Shown here: in pieces, positions 1 through 12,049 of the stretch
Layout of the letters: each line of letters opens with the position of its first letter
Numbering within the stretch: position 1 is the stretch's first letter
Assembly (NCBI GenBank): GCA_963576725.1
Contig: OY755252.1
Location: 25,812,722 to 25,876,721 of the forward strand
DNA length: 64,000 nucleotides
Direction: 5' to 3'
Source: Azorinus chamasolen
Taxonomy: Eukaryota; Mollusca; Bivalvia; Cardiida; Solecurtidae
Notes under the pieces: model-generated
What the model was told of the DNA's origin: nothing
Databases searched by the model: none
The model's input: the letters and a program-made list of their open reading frames with translations, nothing else
Made by a program: the position numbers and the translations under genes

Positions 1-249
1 CGTAATTATTCTTACACGGATTTTCATAGAGGAAAGAAGCAAATGTTAGCAAATTGCTATCTAAATTGTGCTAGGTTTGATTTTCAGTAAGACAGTGTTC
101 AACAAAACTCTTTAAAAGAAGTAAAGTTCTTGGTCGTAATGTAGCTTAATGCAGGAAAACTGCAAATAGGAAAACTACGTAAGGAGCTTTCTGCATTACT
201 TTTGACCTTCATTAAGCAAGACCTACGTGTGTAATCAGTGAAAGTTCGA

Positions 250-495
250 TAACACTTTCCCTGATGAATATTCATGTAGGAAATAATGACGTCATGAATA
301 TTAATGTGATTAGTGTTCATAATGGCATGTGAGTACAGGACATTTTGCCTCAGGCAGAAGCTGTAAAATCAGATCTATATTACATCATAAACAAACAGCA
401 GATGCTGATCAGACGGCTCCTATAGGAGCCGACTGATCTGGGTCTACTCTGTTTGCAGATACGTCAAAATGCACTTACATAAGGGAAAGGGTTAA
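250..495. mobile_element. TTAA-type MITE in unit 1
   Basis: Starts ATAACACTTTCCCTGATGAA (one T of the TTAA lost) and ends AAGGGAAAGGGTTAA. The centre is a hairpin with arms GCAAACAG...CTGTTTGC around GGCTCCTATAGGAGCC. Non-autonomous and non-coding. TTAA ends with a CCC-type terminus suggest piggyBac-type mobilisation, which is inferred. Confidence 0.75.
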
Positions 496-1156
496 CCTCT
501 ATCCCTATAAATGACTTTGGGCACCTTTGTAAACACAGTAGACCCAGATCAGAATGCAAATGTAGAAGTTGTTTGATCAGGGTCTGCTCTGTTTGCTTAT
601 ATAGTACTATAGAGCTGACCCTGACGTTTCTGTCACAGTCAAATACGTCATTGCTTTCTGTGTAATTATTAAAAAAATACATGAATGTTCATGGAATTTA
701 ATTTATATTTAAGGGGGGACAGTTAAATCAGATTTACTGGATGCCAATGTGATCTTGTGAAAAGCGTTGACTTTATCTTAAGTAATAAAACAAAAAGCAG
801 TGTCCTAATGCCTGTAAGCATCTTTTGTTATTTCAAAGTTGAGCCGCTACATAAGATAAAGGTGGCATAGCGACATCAGTGTAGACCCAGATCAGCCGTT
901 ATGATGTCTGATCATGGTACGTGTATTTGTAGACATAAAGTACAAGTTGAAAATTATGTGGTATATTTGGTTTGTATAATGGAATTAACCCCTTGTCGGA
1001 CGCAACATCTTTAAATCGGTTGCAGTCTGGGCCTACACTGTTTGCAAAATGCTAGATCAGAAATGATACATCGTCTCACGGAGTGACCATTTTTTGTGAT
1101 GTGCAATAAGTTTTCATAGTACGTTCATTTCCTTGTTTTGAATGAATTGAATTACC

Positions 1157-1192
1157 ATGATAATAATAATAATAATAATAATAATAATTATG

Positions 1193-1240
<48 letters not shown>

Positions 1241-1248
1241 TTTATACA

Positions 1249-1344
<96 letters not shown>

Positions 1345-1423
1345 AATATTTATACAAATAATAATAATAATAATAATATTTATAATAATAATAATAATAA
1401 TAAAAATAATAAAGATAATAAAG

Positions 1424-1507
<84 letters not shown>

Positions 1508-1557
1508 GTAATAATAATGATAATAATACAATTTAATAATAATAATAATAATAATGA
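1157..1557. repeat. (AAT)n microsatellite
   Basis: About 400 bp of nearly pure ATA/AAT trinucleotide with rare interruptions (GATAAT, TTTATACAAA). Poly-Asn, poly-Ile and poly-Tyr reading frames here are artefacts of the repeat. Confidence 0.97.
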
Positions 1558-1683
1558 TGAGAATAATCCTTTACTCCATAGACACGCCTTTCTATGCCTT
1601 TGAAAACAGAGTAGACTCAGATCAGACGGGGTTTGAAGGTATCATATAGATAAGACCCACTTTGTTTCTGCCCAGAACAAAAG

Positions 1684-1704
1684 TTTATAATAATAATAAT
1701 AATG

Positions 1705-1756
<52 letters not shown>

Positions 1757-1781
1757 TAATAATAATAATAATAATAATAAC
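1684..1781. repeat. (AAT)n microsatellite
   Basis: Second AAT array of unit 1, separated from the first by about 125 bp that contains a half hairpin arm (AGAGTAGACTCAGATCAGACG). Confidence 0.95.
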
Positions 1782-2079
1782 TCTTAACTCAATAAATACG
1801 CCTTTCTATGCATAATAATAATAAATTAATTTCAAAATGCCTTAGAAGTAAAAAAATTAAACTTGTTAATTTGAAAATATAACAGTGCAGGGCAAACTCC
1901 ACCTACTTTTACCACATTTGGTATTAAATCCAAGATTGTTGGCCATTGTGGGCGTAGCTTCAGGTAGGCAGGACCCACTAAAATTGGCAAACTCATAATT
2001 ATTCATTGTTGCATATGGGCGGTATTGACTCCGCCTACTTTGTATTGACTCCGCCTACTCATAAATATTCATGAGTGGG

Positions 2080-2260
2080 AGGGGAAACATAAAAAAACTG
2101 GGCGGAGCAACAATGAAAATGGGCGGGGCTATGACATATTTGGGATAAAGTGGGCGGAGCTAAAGGGTAAAATTGGCAAATGTGGGCGGAGTTACAGCAA
2201 AACTGCCGCAAAGTGGGCGGAGCTACAATAAAATTGAAGAAAGTGGGCGGGGCTATTTGA
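2080..2260. repeat. GC-box minisatellite (GGGCGGAGC)
   Basis: Imperfect ~30-35 bp units, each carrying GGGCGGAGC or GGGCGGGGC in an otherwise AT-rich stretch. The motif contains GGGCGG, the Sp1/KLF-type GC box. Equivalent blocks lie in units 2 and 3. Any regulatory effect is inference. Confidence 0.8.
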
Positions 2261-2502
2261 TAGAAATAAAGATTTGCCGTCCTTCTTATGAATATTTATG
2301 TTTTTACTGACAAAAGGGGCGGTCCTGCCTAAATCTGAGAAAATCCTTCTTTAGCATGAATATTCATGTGTATGCCGACTGAACTATGTCCTTTATATCG
2401 AAACAACTTTGTTAAAGTGGGCGGAGCTGTCAAATAGTTATTTATCAAACTGATTTATTTTTATTTCTGACACTTTAATATCAATGTTTTTATGGCGTGT
2501 GG

Positions 2503-2800
2503 AATGTTGCAATATTGTATAAAGAAAAATATTTGTTAAATAAAAATATACATTCAATAATTTAAAATATTTATTCACTAAAAATATATTTATTCAATCT
2601 GAGAAAAAAATATTTGTTCTAAAAAGATAATTATGTTCTTGAAATATATTTATGTGGTCCAAAAAAGTTGGCTGAAAAAAACAATTGTTGATAAAATATT
2701 ATTTATTGAATAAATATTTTCTATTCAACGAATAATTCAAATTATTCAATGAATATTTTCTTATTGAACAAATATTTTTCTTTATTCAATATTGCAACAC
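2503..2800. mobile_element. AT-rich inverted-repeat element (GTTGCAATATTG ends)
   Basis: About 300 bp whose left end (GTTGCAATATTGTATAAAGA) is repeated inverted at the right end (TCTTTATTCAATATTGCAAC). The interior is runs of ATTTATTCAA and its complement. Likely a MITE; superfamily unknown. Confidence 0.65.
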
Positions 2801-3425
2801 TACACACTACTACGCTGTTTATGTTTTTTAATCATTGCTACATTGTCGTTTAAGCATACGTCGACACGGAGAGCTACATTCAAACCATTATTCGCAATAT
2901 AGCTCAAGTTAAACCCAATACACATGTCGATTCAAGAGAAAATGCATTGCATTTTCAAGGTTTGGAAACCAAAAATTTCGTACATCTACTTCAAACAATT
3001 AAGGCACTTATGTAACTGCGTTCATTGGTTCAGGACATGTTTTGCTTATAATTGTCGTTAACCCGTTCATTGCCAATGATAAATGTGTGACTACATGTGC
3101 AATCAATTTGGATCCAGATGCGACGCGGAGTTACCCGTCGTCTAATTACAATCCAAGCAGTTTTAAATTTTTAAGTTTTAAACTCTAATGATGTTTCTTG
3201 AAATGAAATTAAAGAAAACTTGTAGCAGATGCTAAATTTTGTAGACGAACTTACGTATTAGCAAAATGATTAAATGGTGCATTATATAATTACATAGACT
3301 TGTTGGAATCATAATAGCGTATTAATTATATACAGTAAAGCCTATCTGTTTGGGTATCTGTTGCTGAATGCAGGATGGAAGTTATACAGAGGGTTCCCAA
3401 GGAGTTGCCTTGTTATGCACTACAG

Positions 3426-3620
3426 TACAGTAGAACCCCTCTAATGTGACCAATTAATGAATAAACATGGGTGTCGTTTTAAGCAGGTGGTTGCTTAATG
3501 CAGGACAAAAGTAATACAGAAAGATCCTCTGCGTCACTTTTGTCCTGCATTAAGCTTCCACTTGCATCTAGTAACAACAATTTACCTTTTAGGTGGTCGC
3601 ATTAGCAGGGGTTTACTGTA
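3426..3620. mobile_element. pogo-like MITE, TACAGT...ACTGTA
   Basis: Starts TACAGTAGAACCCCTCTAAT and ends GGGGTTTACTGTA. The middle forms a hairpin: GCTTAATGCAGGACAAAAGT pairs with ACTTTTGTCCTGCATTAAGC. TA target with CAGT termini is typical of Tc1/mariner pogo/Tigger relatives. No transposase. Confidence 0.8.
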
Positions 3621-3628
3621 GTTCTTTA

Positions 3629-3865
3629 TTTACCCTTTACTCCATGGATGTTCATGTAAGAAATAATGACATCATGAATATTAATTACATGTAAATTAAT
3701 TGTTATAATAGTTCATGAACACGGGAAGTTTTGGCTATGGCAGACATTAGCATCAGATCTATATTATATCATAAGCAAACAGAGCAGACCCTGATAATAA
3801 CGGATGCGTCCGATCAGGGTCTACTCTGTTTGCAAAGACTTAGAAGGGCGTATTTATAGGGTTAA
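3629..3865. mobile_element. Degenerate TTAA-type MITE
   Basis: Begins TTTACCCTTTACTCCATGGA and ends ATTTATAGGGTTAA. Internal hairpin remnants are GCAAACAGAGCAGACCCTGA and GATCAGGGTCTACTCTG, but the apex is lost. A copy lies at about 8098-8333 in unit 2. Confidence 0.6.
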
Positions 3866-4479
3866 GAGGTTAAAGTAACTGCCTGCTTTCTAAGCCCATC
3901 CTTGAGTTACTAAGTGGTCCGTTTAGGATATTTTGCTATATATGTTAAAAGCCGTATTAAAACACATATCTTTGATAGAAACAGACAAAAGTGTTAAAGG
4001 GAATACTTTTCTGTAATTTAGCGACGATATTCATTGGAAACTTGATATCTTATTTAACTCTTTACTCCATAAATACGTCTTTGTAAACAGAGTAGACCCA
4101 GATCAGACGGCTCATATATATCATGGTATGCTCTGTTATAATATAGATATGATACTACAGTTGCTGTCATGGCCAAATATCCATGTGTCCATGTGGTATG
4201 ATAACAAATCAATGTAATTAATATGCATGACGTAATTATTCTTACACGGATTTTCATAGAGGAAAGAAGCAAATGTCAGCAAATTGCTATTTAAATTGTG
4301 CTAGGTTCGATTTTCAGTAAGACAGTGTTCAACGAAACTCTTTAAAAGAAGTAAAGTTCTTGGTCTTAATGTAGCTTAATGCAGGAAAACTGCAAATAGG
4401 AAAACTACGTAAGGAGCTTTCTGCATTACTTTTGACCTTCATTAAGCAAGACCGACGTGTGTAATCAGTGAAAGTTCGA

Positions 4480-4726
4480 TTAACACTTTCCCTGATGAAT
4501 ATTCATGTAGGAAATAATGACGTCATGAATATTAATGTGATTAGTGTTCATAATGGCGTGTGAGTACAGGACATTTTGCCTCAGGCAGAAGCTGTAAAAT
4601 CAGATCTATATTACATCATAAGCAAACAGCAGATGCTGATCAGACGGCTCCTATAGGAGCCGACTGATCTGGGTCTACTCTGTTTGCAGATACGTCAAAA
4701 TGCACTTACATAAGGGAAAGGGTTAA
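4480..4726. mobile_element. TTAA-type MITE in unit 2
   Basis: Complete copy: TTAACACTTTCCCTGATGAA at the left and GGGAAAGGGTTAA at the right, with the GGCTCCTATAGGAGCC hairpin at 4645-4660. Confidence 0.8.
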
Positions 4727-5389
4727 CCTCTATCCCTATAAATGACTTTGGGCACCTTTGTAAACACAGTAGACCCAGATCAGAATGCAAATGTAGAAGT
4801 TGTTTGATCAGGGTCTGCTCTGTTTGCTTATATAGTACTATAGAGCTGACCCTGACGTTTCTGTCACAGTCAAATACGTCATTGCTTTCTGTGTAATTAT
4901 TAAAAAAAATCCATGAATTTTCATGGAGTTTAATTTATATTTAAGGGGGGACAGTTAAATCAGATTTACTGGATGCCAATGTGATCTTGTGAAAAGCGTT
5001 GACTTTATCTTAAGTAATAAAACAAAAAGCAGTGTCCTAATGCCTGTAAGCATCTATTGTTATTTCAAAGTTGAGCCGCTACATAAGATAAAGGTGGCAT
5101 AGCGACATCAGTGTAGACCCGGATCAGCCGTTATGATGTCTGATCATGGTACGTGTATTTGTAGACATAAAGTACAAGTTGAAAATTATGTGGTATATTT
5201 GGTTTGTATAATGGAATTAACCCCTTGTCGGACGCAACATCTTTAAATCGGTTGCAGTCTGGGCCTACACTGTTTGCAAAATGCTAGATCAGAAATGATA
5301 CATCGTCTCACGGAGTGACCATTTTTTTGTGATATGCAATTAGTTTTCATAGAATGTTCATTTCCTTGTTTTGAATGAATTGAATTACC

Positions 5390-5445
5390 ATGATAATAAT
5401 CATAATAATAATAATTATAATAATAATAATAATAATATTTATGCA

Positions 5446-5487
<42 letters not shown>

Positions 5488-5566
5488 TATTATTATTATA
5501 ATAATAATAATAATAATAATAATATTTATACAAATAATAATAATAATAATAATAATAGTAGTAATG

Positions 5567-5623
<57 letters not shown>

Positions 5624-5642
5624 TGATAATAAAAATAATAAA

Positions 5643-5676
<34 letters not shown>

Positions 5677-5706
5677 TGATAATAATACAATGAAATAATA
5701 ATAATG

Positions 5707-5738
<32 letters not shown>

Positions 5739-5862
5739 AATAATCCTTTACTCCATAGACACGCCTTTCTATGCCTTTGAAAACAGAGTAGACTCAGATC
5801 AGACGGGGGTTGAAGGTATAATATAGATAAGACCCACTTTGTTTCTGCCCAGAACAAAAATT

Positions 5863-5906
<44 letters not shown>

Positions 5907-6003
5907 TAATAATAATAATAATAAACGGGGGTTGAAGGTATAATATAGATAAGACCCACGTTGTTTCTGCCCAGAACAAAAATTTATAATAATAATAATA
6001 ATG

Positions 6004-6066
<63 letters not shown>

Positions 6067-6110
6067 TAATAATAATAATAATAATGATAATAATAATAAT
6101 AATAATAACT
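5390..6110. repeat. (AAT)n microsatellite cluster
   Basis: Three AAT arrays (about 5390-5745, 5865-5925 and 5985-6108) separated by short copies of a segment beginning AGACCCAC and ending at ACAAAAATTTATAA. That spacer is duplicated here, so the cluster has expanded relative to unit 1. Confidence 0.95.
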
Positions 6111-6519
6111 CTTTACTCAATAAATACGCCTTTCTATACCTATGCAAAAAGAGTAGACCCAGATCAGAGACTCCTCTGTTTGTTAATGGTATAATATACA
6201 TAATATCCTATAGTTTCGATACAGGCTAAAATATTTGTGTTGTCATTATTTCCTACACAAAGTTCATTGCGGTTAATATAATAATAATAAATTAATTTCA
6301 AAATGCCTTAGAAGTAAAAAAAAATCAAACTTGTTAATTGGAAAATATAACAGTGCAGGGCAAACTCCACCTACTTTTACCACATTTGGTATTAAATCCA
6401 AGATTGTTGGCCATTGTGGGCGTAGCTTCAGGTAGGCAGGACCCACTAAAATTGGCAAACTCATAATTATAAATTTGTTGCATATGGGCGGTATGGACTC
6501 CGCCTACTTTGTATTGACT

Positions 6520-6735
6520 CCGCCTACTCATAAATATTCATGAGTGGGAGGGGAAACATAAAACCTGGGCGGAGCAACAATGAAAATGGGCGGGGCTATG
6601 ACATATTTGGGATAAAGTGGGCGGAGCTAAAGGTAAAATGGGGGGCAAATGTGGGCGGAGTTACAGCAAAACTGCCGCAAAGTGGGCGGAGCTACAACAA
6701 AATTGAAGAAAGTGGGCGGGGCTATTTGATAGAAA
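6520..6735. repeat. GC-box minisatellite, unit 2
   Basis: Same GGGCGGAGC-bearing units as at 2080-2260 with minor changes. An open frame read through it is a by-product of the repeat. Confidence 0.8.
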
Positions 6736-6965
6736 TAAGATTTGCCGTCCTTCTTATGAATATTCATGTTTTTACTGACAAAAGGGGCGGTCCTGCCTAA
6801 ATCTCAGAAAATCCTTCTTTTAGCATGAATATTCATGTGTATGCCGACTGAGCTATGTCCTTTATATCAAAACAACTTTGTTAAAGTGGGCGGAGCTGTC
6901 AAATAGTTATTTATCAAACTGATTCATTTTTATTTCTGACACTTTAATATCAATGTTTTTATGGC

Positions 6966-7263
6966 GTGTTGCAATATTGTATAAAGAAAAATATTTGTTA
7001 AATAAAAAATGTACATTCAATAATTTAAAATATTTATTCACTAAAAATATATTTATTCAATCTGAGAAAAAAATATTTGTTCTAAAAAGACAATTATGTT
7101 CTTAAAATATATTTATGTGGTCCAAAAAAGTTGGCTGAAAAAAATAATTGTTGATAAAATATTATTTATTGAATAAATATTTTCTATTGAACGAATAATT
7201 CAAATTATTCAATGAATATTTTTTTATTGAACAAATATTTTTCTTTATACAATATTGCAACAC
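6966..7263. mobile_element. AT-rich inverted-repeat element, unit 2
   Basis: Copy of the element at 2503-2800, bounded by GTTGCAATATTG and CAATATTGCAAC. Confidence 0.65.
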
Positions 7264-7894
7264 TACACACTACTACGCTGTTTATGTTTTTTAATCATTG
7301 CTACATTGTCGTTTAAGCATACGTCGACACGGAGAGCTACATTCAAACCATTATTCGCAATATAGCTCAAGTTAAACCCAATACACAGGTCGATTCAAGA
7401 GAAATGCATTGCATTTTCAAGGTTTGGAAACCAAAAATTTCGTACATCTACTTCAAACAATTAAGGCACTTATGTAAATGCGTTCATTGGTTCAGGACAT
7501 GTTTTGCTTATAATTGTCGTTAACCCGTTCATTGCCAATGATAAATGTGTGACTACATGTGCAATCAATTTGGATCCAGATTCAACGCGGAGTTACCCGG
7601 CGTCTAATTACAATCCAAGCAGTTTTAATCTTTTAAGTTTTAAACTCTAATGATGTTTCTTGAAATGAAATTAAAGAAAACTTGTAGCAGATGCTAAATT
7701 TTGTAGACGAACTTACGTATTAGCAAAATGATTAAATGGTGCATTATATAATTACATAGACTTTTTGGAATCATAATAGCGTATTAATTATATACAGTAA
7801 AGCCTATCTGTTTGGGTATCTGTTGCCAATAGCTGAATGCAGGATGGAAGTTATACAGAGGGTTCCCAAGGAGTTGCCTTGTTATGCACTACAG

Positions 7895-8089
7895 TACAGT
7901 AGAACCCCTCTAATGTGACCAATAATGAATAAACATGGGTGTCGTTTTAAGCAGGTGGTTGCTTAATGCAGGACAAAAGTAATACAGAAAGATCCTCTGC
8001 ATCACTTTTGTCCTGCATTAAGCTTCCACTTGCATCTAGTAACAACAATTATACCTTTTAGGTGGTCGCATTAGCAGGGTTTTACTGTA
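7895..8089. mobile_element. pogo-like MITE, unit 2
   Basis: Copy of the element at 3426-3620, TACAGTAGAACC to TTTTACTGTA, with the same central hairpin. Confidence 0.8.
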
Positions 8090-8960
8090 GTTCTTTATTT
8101 ACCCTTTACTCCATGGATGTTCATGTAAGAAATAATGACATCATGAATATTAATTACATGTAGATTAATTGTTATAATAGTTCATGAACACGGGAAGTTT
8201 TTGCCATGGCAGACATTAGCATCAGATCTATATTATATCATAAGCAAACAGAGCAGACCCTGATAATAAAGGATGCGTCCGATCAGGGTCTACTCTGTTT
8301 GCAAAGACTTAGAAGGGCGTATTTATGGGGTAAAGTGGTTAAAGCAACTGCCTGCTTTCTAAGCCCACCCTTGAATTACTAAGTGGTCCGTTTAGGATAT
8401 TTTGCTATATATGTTATAAGCCGTTTTAAAACACATATATTTGATTGAAACAGACAAAAGTGTTAAAAGGAATACTTTTCTGTAATTTAGCGACGATATT
8501 CATTGGAAACTTGATATCTTATTTAACTCTTTGCTCCATAAATACGTCTTTGTAAATAGAGTAGACCCAGATCAGACGGCTCCTATATATCATGGTATGC
8601 TCTGTTATAATATAGATATGATACTACAGTTTCTGTCATGGCCAAATATCCATGTGTCCATGTGGTATGATAACAAATCGATGTAATTAATATGCATGAC
8701 GTAATAATTCTTTCACGAATTTTCATAGAGGAAAGAAGCAAATGTCAGCAAATTGCTATCTAAATTGTGCTAGGTTTGATTTTCAGTAAGACAGTGTTCA
8801 AAAAAACTATTTAAAAGAAGTAAAGTTCTTGGTCTTAATGTAGCTTAATGCAGGAAAACCGTAAATAAGAAAACTACGTAAGGAGCTTTCTGCATTACTT
8901 TTGACCTTCATTAAGCAAGACCGTGACTCTGACCTACGTGTGTAATCAGTGAAAGTTCGA

Positions 8961-9211
8961 TTAACACTTTCCCTGATGAATATTCATGTAGGAAATAATG
9001 ACGTCATGAATATTAATAAGATTAGTTTTCATAATGGTATGTGAGTACAGGACATTTTGCCTCAGGCAGAAGCTGTAAAATCAGATCTCTATATCACACC
9101 AAAAGCAAACAGAGCAGATCCTGATCAGACGGCTCCTATAGGAGCCGACTGATCTGGGTCTACTCTGTTTGCAGATACGTCGAAATGCGCTTGCATAAAG
9201 GAAAGGGTTAA
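8961..9211. mobile_element. TTAA-type MITE, unit 3
   Basis: TTAACACTTTCCCTGATGAA to AAAGGAAAGGGTTAA. The central hairpin at 9105-9172 is well preserved: GCAAACAGAGCAGATCCTGA on the left and CTGGGTCTACTCTGTTTGC on the right. Confidence 0.8.
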
Positions 9212-9477
9212 ACTCTATCCCTATAAATGACTTTGGGCACCTTTGTAAACACAGTAGACCCAGATCAGAATGCACGTGTAGAAGCTATTTGCTCAGTGTC
9301 TGCTCTGTTTGCTTATAGAATACCACAGAGCTGACCGTGAAGTTACTGACACAGTCAAATAGGACATTGTTTTCTGTGTAATTATTAAAAAAAGTATTCC
9401 ATGAATTTTCATGCAGCTTAATCAATATTTCAGGGCGAAAAGCTCAATCAGATTTACTGGGTTTCAGTGTAATACTA

Positions 9478-9484
9478 ATAATAA

Positions 9485-9544
<60 letters not shown>

Positions 9545-9705
9545 TACTCCATAAACACGCCTTTCTATGCCTTTGAAAACAGAGTAGACTCAGATCATTT
9601 TAAAGGTATAATGTAGATACGGCCCAATAGTTTCTGCTCAGACCAAAACTTTATTATTACTATGATGATGATAATAATAAGAATAATTATAATAAAAATA
9701 ATAAA

Positions 9706-9767
<62 letters not shown>

Positions 9768-9777
9768 TAACAATAAC

Positions 9778-9821
<44 letters not shown>

Positions 9822-9837
9822 TAACAATAATAATAAT

Positions 9838-9885
<48 letters not shown>

Positions 9886-9916
9886 CAACAATAACAATAA
9901 TAACAATAATAATAAC

Positions 9917-9962
<46 letters not shown>

Positions 9963-10112
9963 GTAATAATTATTATTATTATTAAGAATATGTGAACAGG
10001 TTCTACTACTACACTACTGCTAATACTATTGTTACTAAGACAAGAACAACTACTACTGTTTTTATAATAAAAATAATATTAATAATACTTTATAATTATA
10101 ATAATACATAAC

Positions 10113-10195
<83 letters not shown>

Positions 10196-10424
10196 CAATA
10201 ATAATAACAATAATAATAACAATAATAATAATTTTAATGCAAAAGAGTAGACCCAGATCAGATGGTATAATATAGAAAAGATCCTATAGTTTCTGTCCAA
10301 GCTAAAATATGTGTGTTGTCATTATTTCTTACACGAATGTTCATGGAGTAAAAGTTAATATAATTATTATAATAATAATAATAATAATTATAATAATATA
10401 ATAATAATAATAATAATAATAATG

Positions 10425-10488
<64 letters not shown>

Positions 10489-10489
10489 G

Positions 10490-10532
<43 letters not shown>

Positions 10533-10535
10533 TGA
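9478..10535. repeat. (AAT)n/(AAC)n microsatellite cluster
   Basis: Arrays at about 9478-9541, 9660-9984, 10104-10233 and 10358-10535, with AAC variants interspersed. Between them are short unique spacers and half hairpin arms (AGAGTAGACTCAGATC, AGAGTAGACCCAGATCAGAT). Confidence 0.95.
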
Positions 10536-10739
10536 TTTCAAAACGCCTTAGAAGTAAAAAAAAAAAAAGCCCTGTTGTTAATTGGAAAATATAATAGTGC
10601 AGGGCAAACTCCACATACTTTTACCTTTAAATCCAAGATCGTTGGCCATTAGCATAAGGAAGGCAGGTCCCACTCATTATTATTCATTTGTTGCAAAAAT
10701 ACTAAATATGGGGGGAGTTTGTCTCCGCTTACTTTGTAT

Positions 10740-10925
10740 TGACCCCGCCTACTTATGAATATTCATGAAAGGGAGGTTACATTACAAGTGGGCGGAGCTA
10801 TAAGGGAAAATGGGCGGAGTTACAATACATTTTCGGTGAAAGTGGGCGGAGCTAAAGGGGTAAAATTGGCAAAAGTGGGCGGAGCTACAGCAGAAATTGA
10901 CCAAAGTGGGCGGGGCTATTTGATA
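10740..10925. repeat. GC-box minisatellite, unit 3
   Basis: GGGCGGAGCTA units every ~30 bp, more diverged than in units 1 and 2. Further GGGCGGGGC and inverted CCGCCCAC boxes continue to about 11090. Confidence 0.75.
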
Positions 10926-11369
10926 GGGAAAAAAAAATGCCCCTCCTTGTTATGAATATTCATGTTTTCACTGACAATAGGGGTGGGACTTATTGCTGTT
11001 TGCCAAATAGGCGGGGCTTAAAGTAAACAAATAGCATTACACTCCGCCCACTAACGAGTAGGTGGAGCTTTATTACCGCTCCGCCTATATTTAAAAACCC
11101 CTCTTTTAGCATGACTATTAACGTGTTTGCCGACTGAAATGTGTCCGTAATATCAACACAGCTTTGCTAAAATGGACGGGGCTATCAAACAGTTATTTAT
11201 CAAACAGTTTTTTTTTTGTTTTATTTCTGACACTTTGATATGGCGTCTGGAGTGTTGCAATATTGTATAAAGAAATATATTTGTTCAATAACAAATATTC
11301 ATTCAATAATTCAAACTATTTGTTGAATAAAAAAATATTTATTCAATCTAAAAAAAACTATTTATTCTA

Positions 11370-11710
11370 AAAAGAAGAAGAGGAAGAAGAAGAAGAGGAA
11401 GAATTTATTACTTATTTATTTATTAATTTATTAATTTATCTATTTATTTATTCATTCATTCATTCATTCATTCATTCATTCATTCATTCATTCATTCATT
11501 CATTCATTCATTCATTCATTCATTCATTCATTCATTCATTCATACATTTATTCATTTATTTATTTATTTATTTATTTTCATTTTTTCATTTATAATGATA
11601 ATAATTATTATCAATATTATTATCATATTATTATTATTATTATCATCATAATTATTATTATATTTTTCGTTATCGTTACCTTTATCATCACCATCATTAT
11701 CATCATCATC
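11370..11710. repeat. Microsatellite block (AAG, TTTA, TTCA, ATC)
   Basis: Runs of AAGAAG, then TTTATTTA, about 90 bp of pure (TTCA)n around 11450-11542, TTTA again, and mixed TTA/ATC. It marks the breakpoint where tandem unit 3 is lost. Confidence 0.95.
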
Positions 11711-11906
11711 CTTTTAAATTTTCAAGTTTACAAATGCTCAGTACAGAGCAAATGATCAGATGGCAATGATTTAATTATTTGACTTGTTGTCTCATTCAAT
11801 TGGAGTCTACTCATATGAAAACAAGATACATGTTATATATGTATCTAACATCAGTCGTGAAGTAGCCCTCAATATATATGTATCATAATTATATACATGT
11901 ACATAG

Positions 11907-12049
11907 AGAATATTTGGTTCCTAGCTTTGAATGAGAAATGTTATCTGGCAAGGCGGATGAATATATCAGGTGAGCCGAAGGCGAACCTGATATATTCAGA
12001 AGCCGAGCCAGATAACATTTCTCATTCAAAGCTAGGAACCAAATATTCT
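11907..12049. repeat. 143-bp near-perfect hairpin
   Basis: Arms 11907-11949 and 12007-12049 are perfect 43-bp inverse complements (outer end AGAATATTTGGTTCCTAGCT). Inside, 11958-11971 (TGAATATATCAGGT) pairs with 11985-11998. No TTAA or TACAGT ends, so it is distinct from the main MITE groups. Confidence 0.85.

Larger units (their letters stand above)
1..4230. repeat. Tandem 4.2-kb repeat, unit 1
   Basis: The first bases of the window (CGTAATTATTCTTACACGGA) recur at 4231 and, with changes, at 8700, and the sequence between stays collinear. Units 1 and 2 are nearly identical over kilobases apart from microsatellite length and small indels. Unit 1 lacks a ~150-bp piece that units 2 and 3 have between the AAT array and the GC-box minisatellite. 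No gene is visible. The true left edge may lie outside the window. Confidence 0.9.
4231..8699. repeat. Tandem 4.5-kb repeat, unit 2
   Basis: Full-length second copy of the unit that starts at base 1, in the same orientation. The 239-bp length difference comes from longer AAT arrays and a segment at about 6120-6285 that unit 1 lacks. High identity to unit 1 suggests recent duplication. Confidence 0.9.
8700..11370. repeat. Tandem repeat, unit 3 (diverged, truncated)
   Basis: Starts CGTAATAATTCTTTCACGAA, matching bases 1 and 4231 with substitutions. It follows the same order of elements until the left arm of the GTTGCAATATTG element near 11250-11370, then breaks off into microsatellites. The higher divergence suggests it is the oldest copy. 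Confidence 0.8.

Noticed and set aside
1076..1603. Long poly-Tyr, poly-Asn and poly-Ile open frames (also at 5243-5959, 5794-6201, 9595-9985, 10079-10614)
   Set aside because: They are translations of (AAT)n microsatellites, which stay open in several frames on both strands. No start context or conserved domain.
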